A stretch of 40,670 nt of DNA from Thermoplasmatota archaeon. Its GTDB lineage: Archaea; Thermoplasmatota; E2; DHVEG-1. The position numbers were made by a program, and so were the translations under genes. This document shows, piece by piece, positions 1 through 8,610 of the stretch. Numbering within the stretch: position 1 is the stretch's first letter; each line of letters starts with the position of its first letter. The notes beneath the pieces were generated by a model. That model had not been told where the DNA came from, did not search any database, and saw only the letters and a list, made by a program, of their open reading frames with translations. The DNA lies in the NCBI GenBank assembly GCA_030619765.1, contig JAUXAU010000021.1, positions 1 through 40,670 on the forward strand, given 5' to 3'.

Positions 1-280
1 ACTCTATTCTTATATTTTTAGCTTCTTTAGGTAATATAAACGTCTTAACGTAAATCGGCAACTCAGGATAACCTGGATTAATTAACCATGAAGTTGCTCC
101 TTCAAAATTTACCCTCAAATATTCATCTTTTTCATCAAACTTAGGTTGTTTAGAAAATGTTATAGATTCTGTTATCTTAATATTTCTAGGGATTTTAGGA
201 TGTTCGTCAGTTAGTGCAACTGCCCCAAGTCCACTAAGGACCAAAATTCCGACAACCAATATTGATATTATTTTTCTCAT
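1..280 (-). CDS. Secreted protein, N-terminal part (C25-propeptide-like), cut by window edge
   Basis: The reading frame opens with an ATG at 280 and runs without a stop to the window edge, so only about 93 N-terminal residues are visible. The first 22 or so form a signal peptide (MRKIISILVVGILVLSGLGA). The mature part contains a stretch reading SWLINPGYPELPIYVKTFIL, which resembles the propeptide and N-terminal region of gingipain-type C25 peptidases and related large archaeal secreted proteins. A G-rich ribosome-binding stretch (GGGGGG) lies just upstream of the start. The catalytic part, if any, lies outside the window, so the peptidase assignment is tentative. Export is well supported. Confidence 0.6.
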   Translation of the reverse strand, partial: MRKIISILVVGILVLSGLGAVALTDEHPKIPRNIKITESITFSKQPKFDEKDEYLRVNFEGATSWLINPGYPELPIYVKTFILPKEAKNIRIE

Positions 281-714
281 ATTTTTATGCCCCCCGATAA
301 TAAAAATTATCTTGTGTAAGATATAATAGTTTTTATTTAAAAAACTTTCCTACTATATTTATTGCAACATCTGTCACAAAACCCAATATGTTTATTGCAA
401 GGGTGGGCTGATTTTCATTTCAATAGTATAATAGTTATTTTCTCTATAGCAAACGGTACGTCAATTTTATCGAAGATGGAAGATGTCGGGGTAATCCCTA
501 CTTAGTGAAACCATGAACTAGAATTGATTTATTTTAGAGGAGTCCCCCCACTAATTGCTGGGTTGAAAAAAATATATAACTGAACTCTACTCCTGTAGAA
601 TAAGGTTTTATCGTACTTTCTTCCTTTTCATAAACTAACGTCCGTTTTTTATACTTTGATTTCTCCCATTAGGTTCAAGAGATGTTCTCTACTAAAAAAC
701 GAGGGGAGGTTTTT
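281..714. other. Intergenic region, no convincing gene
   Basis: This 434-base stretch separates the secreted-protein gene from the recombinase gene. On the plus strand an open frame of about 30 codons ends at a TAG near 505 (tail NGTSILSKMEDVGVIPT); it has no start and could be the last piece of a decayed gene, possibly a transposase, but the match is too short to name. A short near-repeat of TTTATTGCAA occurs at about 358 and 391. Nothing else is recognised. Confidence 0.35.
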
Positions 715-1242
715 TTACAAATAGTTGTCAATCAATTTACTATGGCCCCTTTTTTTAGCCTCAATCCATCTCATATAATAACCGCTCTTTTGCCGAGGGC
801 GTTTGTCACGTCCACGCTTTCCAACGTTCTTGGCATGTTTTAATCCTTCTTTAGTTCGTTCTGATATAATATCTCTTTCAAACTGTGCAAATGCTGAAAT
901 AATATTAAATTGAAGTGTTCCAGATGCACTGGATAAATCGATGTTATCAGTCAGTGAAATGAATTTAACTCCCCTATCGTACAGCGTCGTTACTTCTCTG
1001 CTTAATTCTTGGGTACTTCTAGCCCACCTGTCAATTTTCCCGACACAAACTGCATCATATTCTCCTTTCAACAATCTAGTGTAAAGGTCATATTTCACAG
1101 GTCTTGTTTTCCTCGTCGATTCTATTTCTCCGTAGTAATCATAATCCCAGTTTTCTCTTCCGACCTTTTCAATTAAAGCCTTCTTTTGAATCACCGGATT
1201 TTGGTCTTGGGTCGAGACTCTTGCATAGATTGCGACCTTCAT
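715..1242 (-). CDS. Serine recombinase (resolvase/invertase family)
   Basis: This 175-aa protein is a small serine recombinase, which cuts and rejoins DNA through a serine-phosphate intermediate. The catalytic domain fills about residues 1-140: YARVST carries the nucleophile Ser10 and Arg8, and KIDRWARS supplies the conserved arginines at 72 and 75. A long E-helix region follows (SAFAQFERDIISERTKEGL). The C-terminus is only about 35 residues, basic (GKRGRDKRPRQKSGYY), and shows at most a rudimentary helix-turn-helix. ATG 1242 is preferred over an in-frame TTG one codon upstream. A TATA-like tract at 1247-1275 sits so close that the message may be leaderless. No partner transposase or obvious res site is seen. 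Confidence 0.85.
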   Translation of the reverse strand: MKVAIYARVSTQDQNPVIQKKALIEKVGRENWDYDYYGEIESTRKTRPVKYDLYTRLLKGEYDAVCVGKIDRWARSTQELSREVTTLYDRGVKFISLTDNIDLSSASGTLQFNIISAFAQFERDIISERTKEGLKHAKNVGKRGRDKRPRQKSGYYMRWIEAKKRGHSKLIDNYL

Positions 1243-1444
1243 CAATATATATAAGAATATACAGTTATATATATCTTTTTCTCCTAGTGAATTAGCCGGA
1301 AGAACCTGTTACAAAGATTCCTCCTCCAAGAAGGTGCATCCTATCTGTTATTCCCTCACTCTCGCTACATATTTTAATAAATTCCTCCACAAAAAATCCA
1401 CAATAGATTGGTTTTTTAAAAGGAGGAGATATTATAAATCACAA

Positions 1445-1594
1445 ATGACAAGAAAAAGAGCAAAAAAGAGTCGGAAACGATTATTAAGCCTAGGGTTTCC
1501 CGAGGAAGAAAAACAAAAGAAAGGTAAAAAGCGAGTGAGAAAACCGAAGATGCCTGCCCGGATTAAAAAGAATCAGACACATAGAAGAATATGA
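1445..1594 (+). CDS. Small very basic protein (49 aa), uncertain
   Basis: Starting at ATG 1445 this frame encodes 49 residues, rich in Lys and Arg (begins MTRKRAKKSRKRLL, ends KKNQTHRRI). The frame stays open upstream to 1334, but that part is unlike a protein start. A strong AGGAGGAG lies at 1420-1427, farther from the ATG than usual. The charge suggests nucleic-acid binding, but no family is recognised. It converges on the next gene with a 14-base gap. It could be a real small gene of the recombinase neighbourhood or a chance open frame in A-rich DNA. Confidence 0.4.
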   Translation: MTRKRAKKSRKRLLSLGFPEEEKQKKGKKRVRKPKMPARIKKNQTHRRI

Positions 1595-1608
1595 GAATCA
1601 GCACATTA

Positions 1609-1818
1609 CTAATCTTCTTTATTCCTCGGCTTTATCGCAATTATTGATTTTATATTTAGAAGTCCTGTACCTTGCTTGGATTCGATAGTAATAAATCCCT
1701 CATCATGGTCGATATCTTTAACAATGCCAGTAACCACACTCGCTTTTTCCTCACCTGGTTCTTTGGTGACAATCTTACAGTATTTACCAATGCATCTATT
1801 CATAATATTTCCAGGCAT
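1609..1818 (-). CDS. Small SH3/LSm-like hypothetical protein
   Basis: The 69-aa product has the look of a small beta-barrel: alternating strands (CKIVTKE, ASVVTGIVKDID, GFITIESKQG, LLNIKSIIAIKPR) typical of LSm or SH3-like folds in archaeal proteins of unknown role. An AGAGG motif sits about seven bases before ATG 1818, which supports the longer start over the internal Met at residue 6. There is no signal peptide or membrane segment. An RNA- or nucleic-acid-binding role is possible by fold analogy only. Confidence 0.65.
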   Translation of the reverse strand: MPGNIMNRCIGKYCKIVTKEPGEEKASVVTGIVKDIDHDEGFITIESKQGTGLLNIKSIIAIKPRNKED

Positions 1819-1915
1819 TTTTCTTCCTCTTTGAATAAGAAATCCTCTTTTTAGTGTTTCTCTCCAATAATTCTATGCGATAAAGCCAGTTATCAATTTC
1901 TTTTACTCTTCTCAT
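1796..1915 (-). CDS. Possible tiny basic ORF overlapping the LSm-like gene
   Basis: A 39-codon frame starts at ATG 1915 (MRRVKEIDNWLYRIELLERN) and ends at TAG 1796, overlapping the start of the downstream gene by 23 bases in another frame. The composition is basic and helix-prone. The same frame is open for a further 20 or so codons upstream without a start, so it may be a decayed gene end. No ribosome-binding site is evident. Weak candidate. Confidence 0.2.
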   Translation of the reverse strand: MRRVKEIDNWLYRIELLERNTKKRISYSKRKKNAWKYYE

Positions 1916-2121
1916 CCCAATATCGTGATAATATTTGTCAATATGACTATAAATAAGTATCGTGTTAAAACGTCAAAATGAAAATCCTTCCCGGATTAAA
2001 AAGCATAGAAAGTAAATGTAACACAGATTTTTAGTATAAATTGAATCAAACTGACATTCCAATTTTTCTTGATTTTATTATTAGAAGGAAATAAACTAGA
2101 GTGGAGGTTTCTATTTATTTT
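1916..2121. other. Intergenic region
   Basis: AT-rich spacer between the M28 peptidase stop and the small-gene cluster. Apart from the open but startless frame noted just to its left, no gene, RNA or strong repeat is seen. Confidence 0.4.
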
Positions 2122-3783
2122 TTATAAACCACTACCAGGGTTTACCACAATAAAGAATGCTAGAAGAAACGCTTGTTGTTCTCTTATATCTGAATCCGTA
2201 GGTATCTCGGCTGTAACGGTTATCATTGTTTGTCCCAATCCTAATATCAGCCCTGAGTTTATCTTTTGTTCTCCACCAGCAGGTATAGTAAGAATTGTAT
2301 CAGATGTTTCTTCTCCTATTAATATTAAACCACCATTTAAATTGATGTTCCAACTTACACTGGTTGCCTCAACAGCTCCAGTGTTTTTTATCACTGTACT
2401 TACTCTGAATAGTCCACCAACGATAGGTTCAATATCAAGTTTTGGGCCTTCGGCTATGTTAATTGTAAACGGATCTGACCACTCGCTTCCAGCACCATAG
2501 GTGTCCTTGGCTTTCGCTTTGATGTCATATGTACCATGTTCAAACCATGTGTTACTTACAATTACCTCTTCATCTGATGGATAAGGTCCGATCCATCCAC
2601 TGTTGGTGCCGTCTCCCCAATCAATGTAGTAAAATATATCATCATCATTCGGATCACTTGTAACAAAGATAAAATCATACTCTTGTCCCTCTATTCCACT
2701 TGCTGGACCAGATATTGTTGGTGCATCAGGTGGATCACTTAAAGCAACTGATTGAGCAAGTTCAGCAAGCGTTGCAAGAATAAGTCTCGAGCCTTTGACG
2801 GCATATGTGATATTCATATTGGCGATAGTATCCTCGGGTGAATGATAGAAATGATTGAATTCATATTCATGGTAGAATAATGCATCATATCCATATTCCC
2901 AGAAGTAGTAATGGTCGCTGCCCCATGTAAATCCACTTTGTAACGTAATTAATCCAATGTAATCGGTATATTGCTGGCTAATATCTTCTGTATAGTAATA
3001 AAGCCAATCTGATTCATCCTCATATATTAAAATTCTGTTACCCTGATATTGCGTGAGGGCAAAACCAATCATATCGGCATTTAACGCACCGATTATGTTG
3101 TCACCGTTGTTATATACTTCTACAACATATTCATGACTTCCAAGTAGCCCTTGTTCTTCCCCTGAGAAAGTAACAAATCGGAGGGTGTGGTTAAATGTAT
3201 AATCCCGCATGATATAGGCAGCAGTCATAGCAGCAACAACGCCAGATCCATCATCATCAGCTCCTGGACTACCACTTACACTATCATAATGTGCACACAC
3301 AAGATATATTTCATCGCTAGTTGGATCAGTACCAGAGATAGTAGCCTCTATGTTGCTCCCAGAATATCCGCTGTAGCTCCAATTCTGATATCTAACCTGT
3401 AGGCCCATATCCTCAAATTGATCATAGATCCAATCACCAGCATCCCAACAGGCTTGGGTGCCTGTTTCCCGTGGACCAAATGCAGTAAGGTTTTCGAGAA
3501 AACCTAAATATAATGGTTCGGTGAGTTGAATGATCATGTCGATTACTTCTGGTGATGGTGCGTTAATAGGTTGCGATATTTGATGAGATATCACGCTTAT
3601 TTGTTCAGGAACCGGAAGAGAAGGATACGGAGCAGTCATATGTCCAGGTTTTTTTGGTGTTACTAATGGATCATCAGGAATGACCGATTCTTGTTGTTTC
3701 TCATCAAAGAAAGAGGTTCCGGTGGTTACAAAGGAGAGAATCAATAGCGAAAATATTAGAATACATATTAATTTTTTTTTCAT
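2122..3783 (-). CDS. Secreted M28 family zinc aminopeptidase with PKD domain
   Basis: This 553-aa exported peptidase starts with a signal peptide (about residues 1-24). The M28 domain spans roughly 90-350 and has the metal-binding set: His165 and Asp167 in AHYDSV, the bridging Asp in GADDDGSG (about 177), the catalytic Glu209 and ligand Glu210 in SGEEQG, Asp237 in NADMIG and His314 in FYHSPEDT. A PKD-like domain follows at about 355-445 (YIDWGDGTNSGW ... KAKAKDTYG), then a C-terminal beta-rich domain of about 105 residues with NTGAVEATS. It probably releases amino acids from extracellular peptides. Its start follows GGGGGATT. It stands alone, with no operon partner. Confidence 0.9.
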   Translation of the reverse strand: MKKKLICILIFSLLILSFVTTGTSFFDEKQQESVIPDDPLVTPKKPGHMTAPYPSLPVPEQISVISHQISQPINAPSPEVIDMIIQLTEPLYLGFLENLTAFGPRETGTQACWDAGDWIYDQFEDMGLQVRYQNWSYSGYSGSNIEATISGTDPTSDEIYLVCAHYDSVSGSPGADDDGSGVVAAMTAAYIMRDYTFNHTLRFVTFSGEEQGLLGSHEYVVEVYNNGDNIIGALNADMIGFALTQYQGNRILIYEDESDWLYYYTEDISQQYTDYIGLITLQSGFTWGSDHYYFWEYGYDALFYHEYEFNHFYHSPEDTIANMNITYAVKGSRLILATLAELAQSVALSDPPDAPTISGPASGIEGQEYDFIFVTSDPNDDDIFYYIDWGDGTNSGWIGPYPSDEEVIVSNTWFEHGTYDIKAKAKDTYGAGSEWSDPFTINIAEGPKLDIEPIVGGLFRVSTVIKNTGAVEATSVSWNINLNGGLILIGEETSDTILTIPAGGEQKINSGLILGLGQTMITVTAEIPTDSDIREQQAFLLAFFIVVNPGSGL

Positions 3784-3905
3784 TACAGTTAATCCCCCAT
3801 TTGAATATATTATGGTTTTACTAGTATATTAAATCTTGCAGAATAAAAAAATAAATCTGCTTCTAGTAAGTTTATTAAAACACAATTCTATTTTTACGAT
3901 TAATC

Positions 3906-4514
3906 ATGAAAAAAAAAGAGTTAGAAATATTGCTTCAAAAAGTACCTTTGCCAAATAAGCCAATTCCTAATTTAGAACAATATATGACACCTGCAAGTAT
4001 TGTTGCTGACATTATTTTCACAGCACATCAATTTGGAGACATAGAAAATAAAACAATTATAGATTTAGGCTGTGGCACAGGTATTTTCTCTGTAGGTGCT
4101 GTGCTTGCCGGTGCAAAAAAGGTTACAGGAATCGATGCTGACAAAGACGTCATAACAATTGCTAAAGAATACGCGAAGAAAAATAATTTGGAAATAGAAT
4201 TCATGGTAAACGATGTAAAAAATGTTCAAACAAAATGCAATACAGTTATTATGAATCCGCCATTTGGTGCACAGAAAAGCAATCAAAAAGCAGATAGAAA
4301 GTTTATTGAAAAGGGCTTTGAGATCTCCAAAATACTCTATTCTATTCATCTGAAAAAAACAATTCCTTTCCTAGAAAAAATGATTTCTTCATTAGGTGGG
4401 AGTATAACATATCGAAAAGACTATGTTTTTCCGATAAGATGGACTTTTGAATTTCATGACAAAAAAGTTGTATACTATGATGTAACACTACTAAGAATTG
4501 AGACAAATATCTAA
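3906..4514 (+). CDS. METTL5-like RNA N6-adenine methyltransferase (COG2263)
   Basis: The 202-aa protein is a Rossmann-fold SAM-dependent methyltransferase. Motif I is DLGCGTG at residues 53-59, the acidic loop is GIDADKD at about 75-81, and the amino-methylase motif NPPFGAQ is at 117-123. The N-terminal LEQYMTPASIVADI and the overall length match the archaeal relatives of METTL5, which makes m6A in small-subunit rRNA in eukaryotes. The rRNA target here is inferred from the family. The gene stands alone just upstream of a small gene and the uL15-secY block. Confidence 0.85.
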   Translation: MKKKELEILLQKVPLPNKPIPNLEQYMTPASIVADIIFTAHQFGDIENKTIIDLGCGTGIFSVGAVLAGAKKVTGIDADKDVITIAKEYAKKNNLEIEFMVNDVKNVQTKCNTVIMNPPFGAQKSNQKADRKFIEKGFEISKILYSIHLKKTIPFLEKMISSLGGSITYRKDYVFPIRWTFEFHDKKVVYYDVTLLRIETNI

Positions 4515-4631
4515 TATTTTTATTTAATATAATGAGAAACACATACATAAACAAAAGATTGAAAAAACCAGACAGTTTTAAAAACCTATATTTATTGACT
4601 ATATTAAAAAAGCGATGAATAAGGTGTAAAA

Positions 4632-4808
4632 ATGAAATATATCAAAAGTGCCAATGAAGAATATATCCTAGACGATGGAGAACGCATCAACGATCTTGGC
4701 AAATGTACACTACAAGATGCAAGGAAAGCAGCAGAGGAGACAGCAAAGAAAAATAACAAAGCTGTCTTCATAATGAAAACTGTAGGTTACGTCGACCCAG
4801 ATATGTAG
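4632..4808 (+). CDS. Small conserved-looking protein (58 aa)
   Basis: The frame starts at ATG 4632, with AGGTG five bases upstream, and encodes 58 residues: MKYIKSANEEYILDDGERIN, then an amphipathic helix rich in Ala, Lys and Glu (LQDARKAAEETAKKNNKA), a short strand (VFIMKTVGYV) and the end DPDM. Codon use and the ribosome-binding site look genuine. There are no cysteines for a zinc ribbon beyond a single one, and no membrane segment. No family is recognised. It lies between the methyltransferase and the uL15 promoter region. Confidence 0.65.
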   Translation: MKYIKSANEEYILDDGERINDLGKCTLQDARKAAEETAKKNNKAVFIMKTVGYVDPDM

Positions 4809-4818
4809 ACACGCGACC

Positions 4819-4855
4819 TTTTAAACCTTATCCGAAAGTATAATAATATATTAAT
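4819..4855 (+). promoter_or_regulatory. Probable TATA region of the uL15-secY operon
   Basis: Two TATA-like stretches (TTTTAAACC at about 4819 and GTATAATAATATATTAATTT at about 4837) lie 50-85 bases upstream of the uL15 start, in the only sizeable gap before the operon. Which one is used cannot be told from sequence. Confidence 0.45.
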
Positions 4856-4904
4856 TTATCTGCTTTCGACTTATAATCAGGAGAAAATACGGAAAGTGAT
4901 TGAA

Positions 4905-5294
4905 TTGACGAAGAAAAAAACAAAGAAATTCAGAGGATCCATGACTCATGGCAGAGGGAAAAAGGGCGGCAGAGGAGCTGGTCTTAGAGGGGGTCGAGGA
5001 AATGCAGGTTTACGTAAACATAGATATATATATATGTTAAAGAACATGCCAGATCATTTTGGAAAATATGGTTTCAAAAGACATCAGAGCATTACTAAGA
5101 GAGATAAAACAATAAATGTTGGTCAGTTGGAAGAAAAATTCACTGGACAGAAAGACATAGATCTCACAAAGGAAGGTTTTGACAAGTTGTTAGGAGGGGG
5201 AAAGATTAATAGCAGTTTAAAAATAAGGGTAAAAGCAGCGTCACAAAAAGCAATAGATAAAATTGCTGAACAAAACGGAGAAGTAAAGATATAA
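4905..5294 (+). CDS. rpl15: Large ribosomal subunit protein uL15
   Basis: The 129-aa product is ribosomal protein uL15. The glycine- and arginine-rich N-terminus KFRGSMTHGRGKKGGRG is the rRNA-binding extension typical of the archaeal/eukaryotic form, and the C-terminal half carries the globular domain. TTG 4905 is preferred because a GTGAT ribosome-binding motif lies four bases upstream, the same geometry as at the EMC3-like gene start, and because the protein then begins TKKKTKKFRGS as relatives do. A GTG at 4896 in frame is the alternative. It leads the operon with secY 13 bases downstream. Confidence 0.92.
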   Translation: MTKKKTKKFRGSMTHGRGKKGGRGAGLRGGRGNAGLRKHRYIYMLKNMPDHFGKYGFKRHQSITKRDKTINVGQLEEKFTGQKDIDLTKEGFDKLLGGGKINSSLKIRVKAASQKAIDKIAEQNGEVKI

Positions 5295-5307
5295 TAAGGT
5301 TTTTATT

Positions 5308-6855
5308 ATGGCAGAAAAAAGTAAAAGTCATTTATATACCTTAAAACCACTAATTGAGAGATGGCCTGCTGTTTCCAAACCAGAAGGGCATGTTAATTTT
5401 AGAACAAAGATCAGCTGGACTGTTCTTTGTCTGGTTATTTATTTTATTTTAACAAATATCATGATATATGGCGTGAGTGGAATCGTACTTGATATGTTTG
5501 CGGGCTTCCGTGCCATTATGGCAGGGGCATCCGGTTCCATCATGCACCTTGGTATAGGACCAATTGTTACTGCATCCATTATTTTACAACTTTTCGTTGG
5601 TGCAAAAATTATAAAACTTGATCTTACCAAAAAAGAAGATAAAGCAATTTACCAAGGAACACAAAAAATACTGGTTATCGTAATGATACTTGTCGAAGCT
5701 ATTCCGCAGGTTTATGGATATTTGAATCCAAGTGATAGTTTAATAGGTATGGTTGGCGGAGGCTGGTCCAGTGCCATAATAATTTCACAGTTATTTATGG
5801 GAGCATTTCTAGTATTCCTTATGGATGAACTGATCTCAAAATGGGGCATTGGTTCTGGCATATCCCTGTTTATTGCCGCTGGTGTTTCTCAAGCAATATT
5901 TACCGGTCTCTTTAACTGGTTGCCTGGACAAACTTCACTTCCTTTAAGCGTATTTAATCCACCTGCAGGTGCCATTCCCGGAACATATTATATGACCTCT
6001 CAAATGTCCTTAGGGGAGATAGTAGACCATGGTTTTCAGTGGATATTTATTGGCCATCAGGGGTTTCAAAATGCGATAGTGCCGGTACTGGGTACGATAT
6101 TTATATTTCTGATTGTTGTTTATACAGAATCATCGAGAATTGAGTTGCCTTTAGCACATGGTAAGGTGAGAGGGGCAAGAGGAAGATATCCTATTAGGCT
6201 AATTTATGCTTCTAACATTCCTGTCATTTTAATGGCCGCTCTTTTGGCAAATATTAATATGTTCGCCCTTTTGTTTTATACACATCCTGGGATGAAAAAT
6301 ATCCCGTTTCTCGGGGGACAATGGTGGATAGGAGCATATGATACTGCAGCAGGATCTACAGCACCTATCGCTGGTGGTGCATGGTATCTTTCTAACCTTA
6401 ATGGTATAAACGGTTGGCTTATGCCTATACTTAGTGGAGGAGTACCAGGTGGGCATGCTCCCTGGCAATATGCTTTAAAAGTTATAATTTACCTGTCAGT
6501 AATGATTTTTGGATCTATTCTCTTTGCTAAATTCTGGATTGAAACAACAGATATGGGAGCAAGGTCGGTGGCAAAGCAGATCCAAAGCTCTGGCATGCAA
6601 ATACCTGGCTTCAGGAGAGATCCAAGGGTTTTAGGACGAGTTCTTGAGAGATACATACCTGTTGTAACAATTATAGGTGGTTTTGCCGTTGGTGCTTTAG
6701 CAGGATTTGCAGATGCTATTGGAACTGTGGGAAATGCCAGCGGTACAGGCTTACTTCTTACTGTGGGTATTATGATCAACCTGTATGAACAAATTGCAAA
6801 AGAACAGGCAATGGAAATGCATCCTGTATTAAGAGGATTCTTTGGAACCGAGTAG
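5308..6855 (+). CDS. secY: Protein translocase subunit SecY
   Basis: The 515-aa integral membrane protein forms the channel of the Sec translocon, which moves proteins across or into the cytoplasmic membrane. About ten hydrophobic segments are visible. The plug/TM2 region reads FAGFRAIMAGASGSIMHLGIGPIVTASII, the cytosolic loop RIELPLAHGKVRGARGRYPI matches archaeal SecY, and C-terminal GFAVGALAGFADAIGTVGNASGTGLLL is conserved. It is somewhat longer than many archaeal homologues because of an external Gly-rich loop at about 330-390. The stop overlaps a possible GTG start of adkA by one base. Confidence 0.97.
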   Translation: MAEKSKSHLYTLKPLIERWPAVSKPEGHVNFRTKISWTVLCLVIYFILTNIMIYGVSGIVLDMFAGFRAIMAGASGSIMHLGIGPIVTASIILQLFVGAKIIKLDLTKKEDKAIYQGTQKILVIVMILVEAIPQVYGYLNPSDSLIGMVGGGWSSAIIISQLFMGAFLVFLMDELISKWGIGSGISLFIAAGVSQAIFTGLFNWLPGQTSLPLSVFNPPAGAIPGTYYMTSQMSLGEIVDHGFQWIFIGHQGFQNAIVPVLGTIFIFLIVVYTESSRIELPLAHGKVRGARGRYPIRLIYASNIPVILMAALLANINMFALLFYTHPGMKNIPFLGGQWWIGAYDTAAGSTAPIAGGAWYLSNLNGINGWLMPILSGGVPGGHAPWQYALKVIIYLSVMIFGSILFAKFWIETTDMGARSVAKQIQSSGMQIPGFRRDPRVLGRVLERYIPVVTIIGGFAVGALAGFADAIGTVGNASGTGLLLTVGIMINLYEQIAKEQAMEMHPVLRGFFGTE

Positions 6856-6866
6856 TGAGAGATGAG

Positions 6867-7415
6867 ATGGGAGTTGTTGTAGTAACCGGCATACCCGGAG
6901 TTGGTAAAACAACTGTTATGAAAAAAGCTGCAGAAGGAATAGATATACAATTTGTAACCTTTGGAACGGTAATGGTAGACATAGCAAAAGAAATGGGTCT
7001 AGTAAACGACAGAGATGAAATGAGGAAACTATCATTAGATCAACAAAAAAAGCTTCAAATAAAAACAGCAGAGAGGATAGCAGGTATGAAAAATGTTATT
7101 GTTGATACACATTGCACAATAAAAACTCCCAAAGGTTATTTGCCGGGACTACCGGAATGGGTGATAAAAAAACTTAACCCTACAGCTATAGTTGTAGTTG
7201 AAGCAGATTCCGAAGAAATTTATAATCGAAGAGCAAAAGATGACACAAGAAATAGAGACCCTGACTCTAAAGAAAAAATAGATGAACATCAACAAATAAA
7301 TAGAGCAGTTGCCATGGCATATGCAGCGCTTACTGGCGCCACAGTAAAAATTGTTTTTAACCATGACGATGATATAGATGGGGCTGTAAAAGAAGCAGCG
7401 CCTGTATTGGAGTGA
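6867..7415 (+). CDS. adkA: Archaeal adenylate kinase AdkA
   Basis: The 182-aa kinase interconverts AMP + ATP and 2 ADP. The P-loop GIPGVGKTT is at residues 8-16, directly after a buried strand (MGVVVVT), as in the archaeal AdkA family, which differs from bacterial Adk. A later motif RAKDDTRNRDPDS is the lid/arginine region. ATG 6867 gives the canonical N-terminus; a GTG at 6855 overlapping the secY stop is the alternative. The position after secY is the standard archaeal order. Its stop TGA lies inside the ribosome-binding site of the next gene. Confidence 0.95.
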   Translation: MGVVVVTGIPGVGKTTVMKKAAEGIDIQFVTFGTVMVDIAKEMGLVNDRDEMRKLSLDQQKKLQIKTAERIAGMKNVIVDTHCTIKTPKGYLPGLPEWVIKKLNPTAIVVVEADSEEIYNRRAKDDTRNRDPDSKEKIDEHQQINRAVAMAYAALTGATVKIVFNHDDDIDGAVKEAAPVLE

Positions 7416-7420
7416 TAGAA

Positions 7421-8077
7421 ATGAATAACAAAGCACAAGGAAGTCAGCTATTGATGCTCATGCTACTCATGTTTGTAATGATCTTTGTATTTGGAGATCC
7501 TGGTATAAGGGGAACGATCGCCATATCAATTAACTCCGTTTTCTACCCTCTTATTGGATTTGGCGGAAACTATCCATTACTGACGCTATTTCTTGCAGGG
7601 ATATTTGTCGTATTTCTATCCTCATTTTTTACAAATCTGTTTACAGACTGGAAAGCAATGGGAAAGGCACAAGAAGCCAGCCGAGCATTCCAAAAAGAGA
7701 TAGGTAAAGCTCGAAAAGAGGGCAATACAAACAGAGTGAACAAACTCATGAAAATTCAACCACAGATAATGAAAATGACAACTGAGTCATCAAAAGGAAT
7801 GATGAAACCCATGTTTTTCTTGTTTATATTTATTGCTCCAATATTCATATGGTTAACATATTTTTTAAGTAGTTTGGATTATTATTTCTTTACTGTCCCA
7901 TGGGCCAGTGGTGCATCATTATTCGGACGCGATATTAGCATAATGTCCAACTGGTTTTTACTATATCTTTTATTTTCAATGGTAGTGGGACAGTTGATAC
8001 GACAAGGACTAAAAGTGATTAGCTGGTCAGACTGGTGGCAAAATATCAGGAAGAACATTAGGCCCTCTATAAAATAG
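7421..8077 (+). CDS. EMC3/TMCO1-like membrane insertase (DUF106, Ylp1)
   Basis: The 218-aa membrane protein belongs to the DUF106 family, the archaeal relatives of EMC3, TMCO1 and YidC/Oxa1 that insert membrane proteins. It has an N-terminal hydrophobic helix (LLMLMLLMFVMIFVFG), a second near 45-65, a charged cytosolic coiled-coil hairpin (QEASRAFQKEIGKARKEGN ... QIMKMTTESS), then two further helices (PMFFLFIFIAPIFIWLTYF and WFLLYLLFSMVVGQLI). ATG 7421 has GTGAT four bases upstream. The neighbouring secY fits a role in membrane protein biogenesis. Confidence 0.92.
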   Translation: MNNKAQGSQLLMLMLLMFVMIFVFGDPGIRGTIAISINSVFYPLIGFGGNYPLLTLFLAGIFVVFLSSFFTNLFTDWKAMGKAQEASRAFQKEIGKARKEGNTNRVNKLMKIQPQIMKMTTESSKGMMKPMFFLFIFIAPIFIWLTYFLSSLDYYFFTVPWASGASLFGRDISIMSNWFLLYLLFSMVVGQLIRQGLKVISWSDWWQNIRKNIRPSIK

Positions 8078-8082
8078 AGAAC

Positions 8083-8610
8083 ATGACAATAATTACAATT
8101 AGTGGTCTTCCAGGCGCTGGCACAACAACTATTGCAAAACTTTTGGAAAAAAAACTTGGATTGAAATACGTTTATTCTGGAGATATTTTTCGGAAGATGG
8201 CAGAAAGGTACAACATGTCTCTTGAGGAGTTTGGTAACTATTGTGAAAGACATAAAGAGGTTGACGAACAATTAGATAGATATCAACTAGAAATATTGCA
8301 AAAAGGAAATGCAATTGTGGAAGGGCGAATAGCTGGATGGCTTGCCCATCGTAACCATATAACTTCAACAAAAGTATTATTAGAGGCTGATTTAGAAACG
8401 AGAGCAAGTAGGATAGTAAAACGAGAAAATGGAGATATTGAAAAGAGAAAAAAAGAGATATTGAAAAGAGAAAATAGTGAAGCTACTCGTTATAAAAAAT
8501 ATTATAACATAGATTTAGACGATACGTCCATCTATGATCTTGTAATAGATTCATCAGATAAGAAACCAGATGAAATTGTCGACATTATTATTAAAGAAAT
8601 TAAGAAATAA
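8083..8610 (+). CDS. cmk: Cytidylate kinase
   Basis: The 175-aa enzyme phosphorylates CMP or dCMP. The P-loop reads SGLPGAGTTT (residues 7-16); the threonine where most kinases have lysine is normal for archaeal Cmk. The NMP-binding part (YSGDIFRKMAERYNMSLEEF) and the substrate motif VEGRIAGW are present. It starts five bases after the EMC3-like stop. In most euryarchaeal genomes eL34 precedes it and eL14 follows it; neither is here. Confidence 0.93.
   Translation: MTIITISGLPGAGTTTIAKLLEKKLGLKYVYSGDIFRKMAERYNMSLEEFGNYCERHKEVDEQLDRYQLEILQKGNAIVEGRIAGWLAHRNHITSTKVLLEADLETRASRIVKRENGDIEKRKKEILKRENSEATRYKKYYNIDLDDTSIYDLVIDSSDKKPDEIVDIIIKEIKK

Noticed and set aside
355-405. TTTATTGCAA occurring twice about 33 bases apart
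   Set aside because: Short and AT-rich; two copies of this kind are expected by chance in this composition.
2069-2500. Plus-strand open frame inside the M28 peptidase gene
   Set aside because: Shadow of the peptidase gene on the opposite strand; no recognisable domains.
6489-6982. Minus-strand frames opposite secY and adkA
   Set aside because: Antisense to well-supported genes, with no ribosome-binding sites and no family features.
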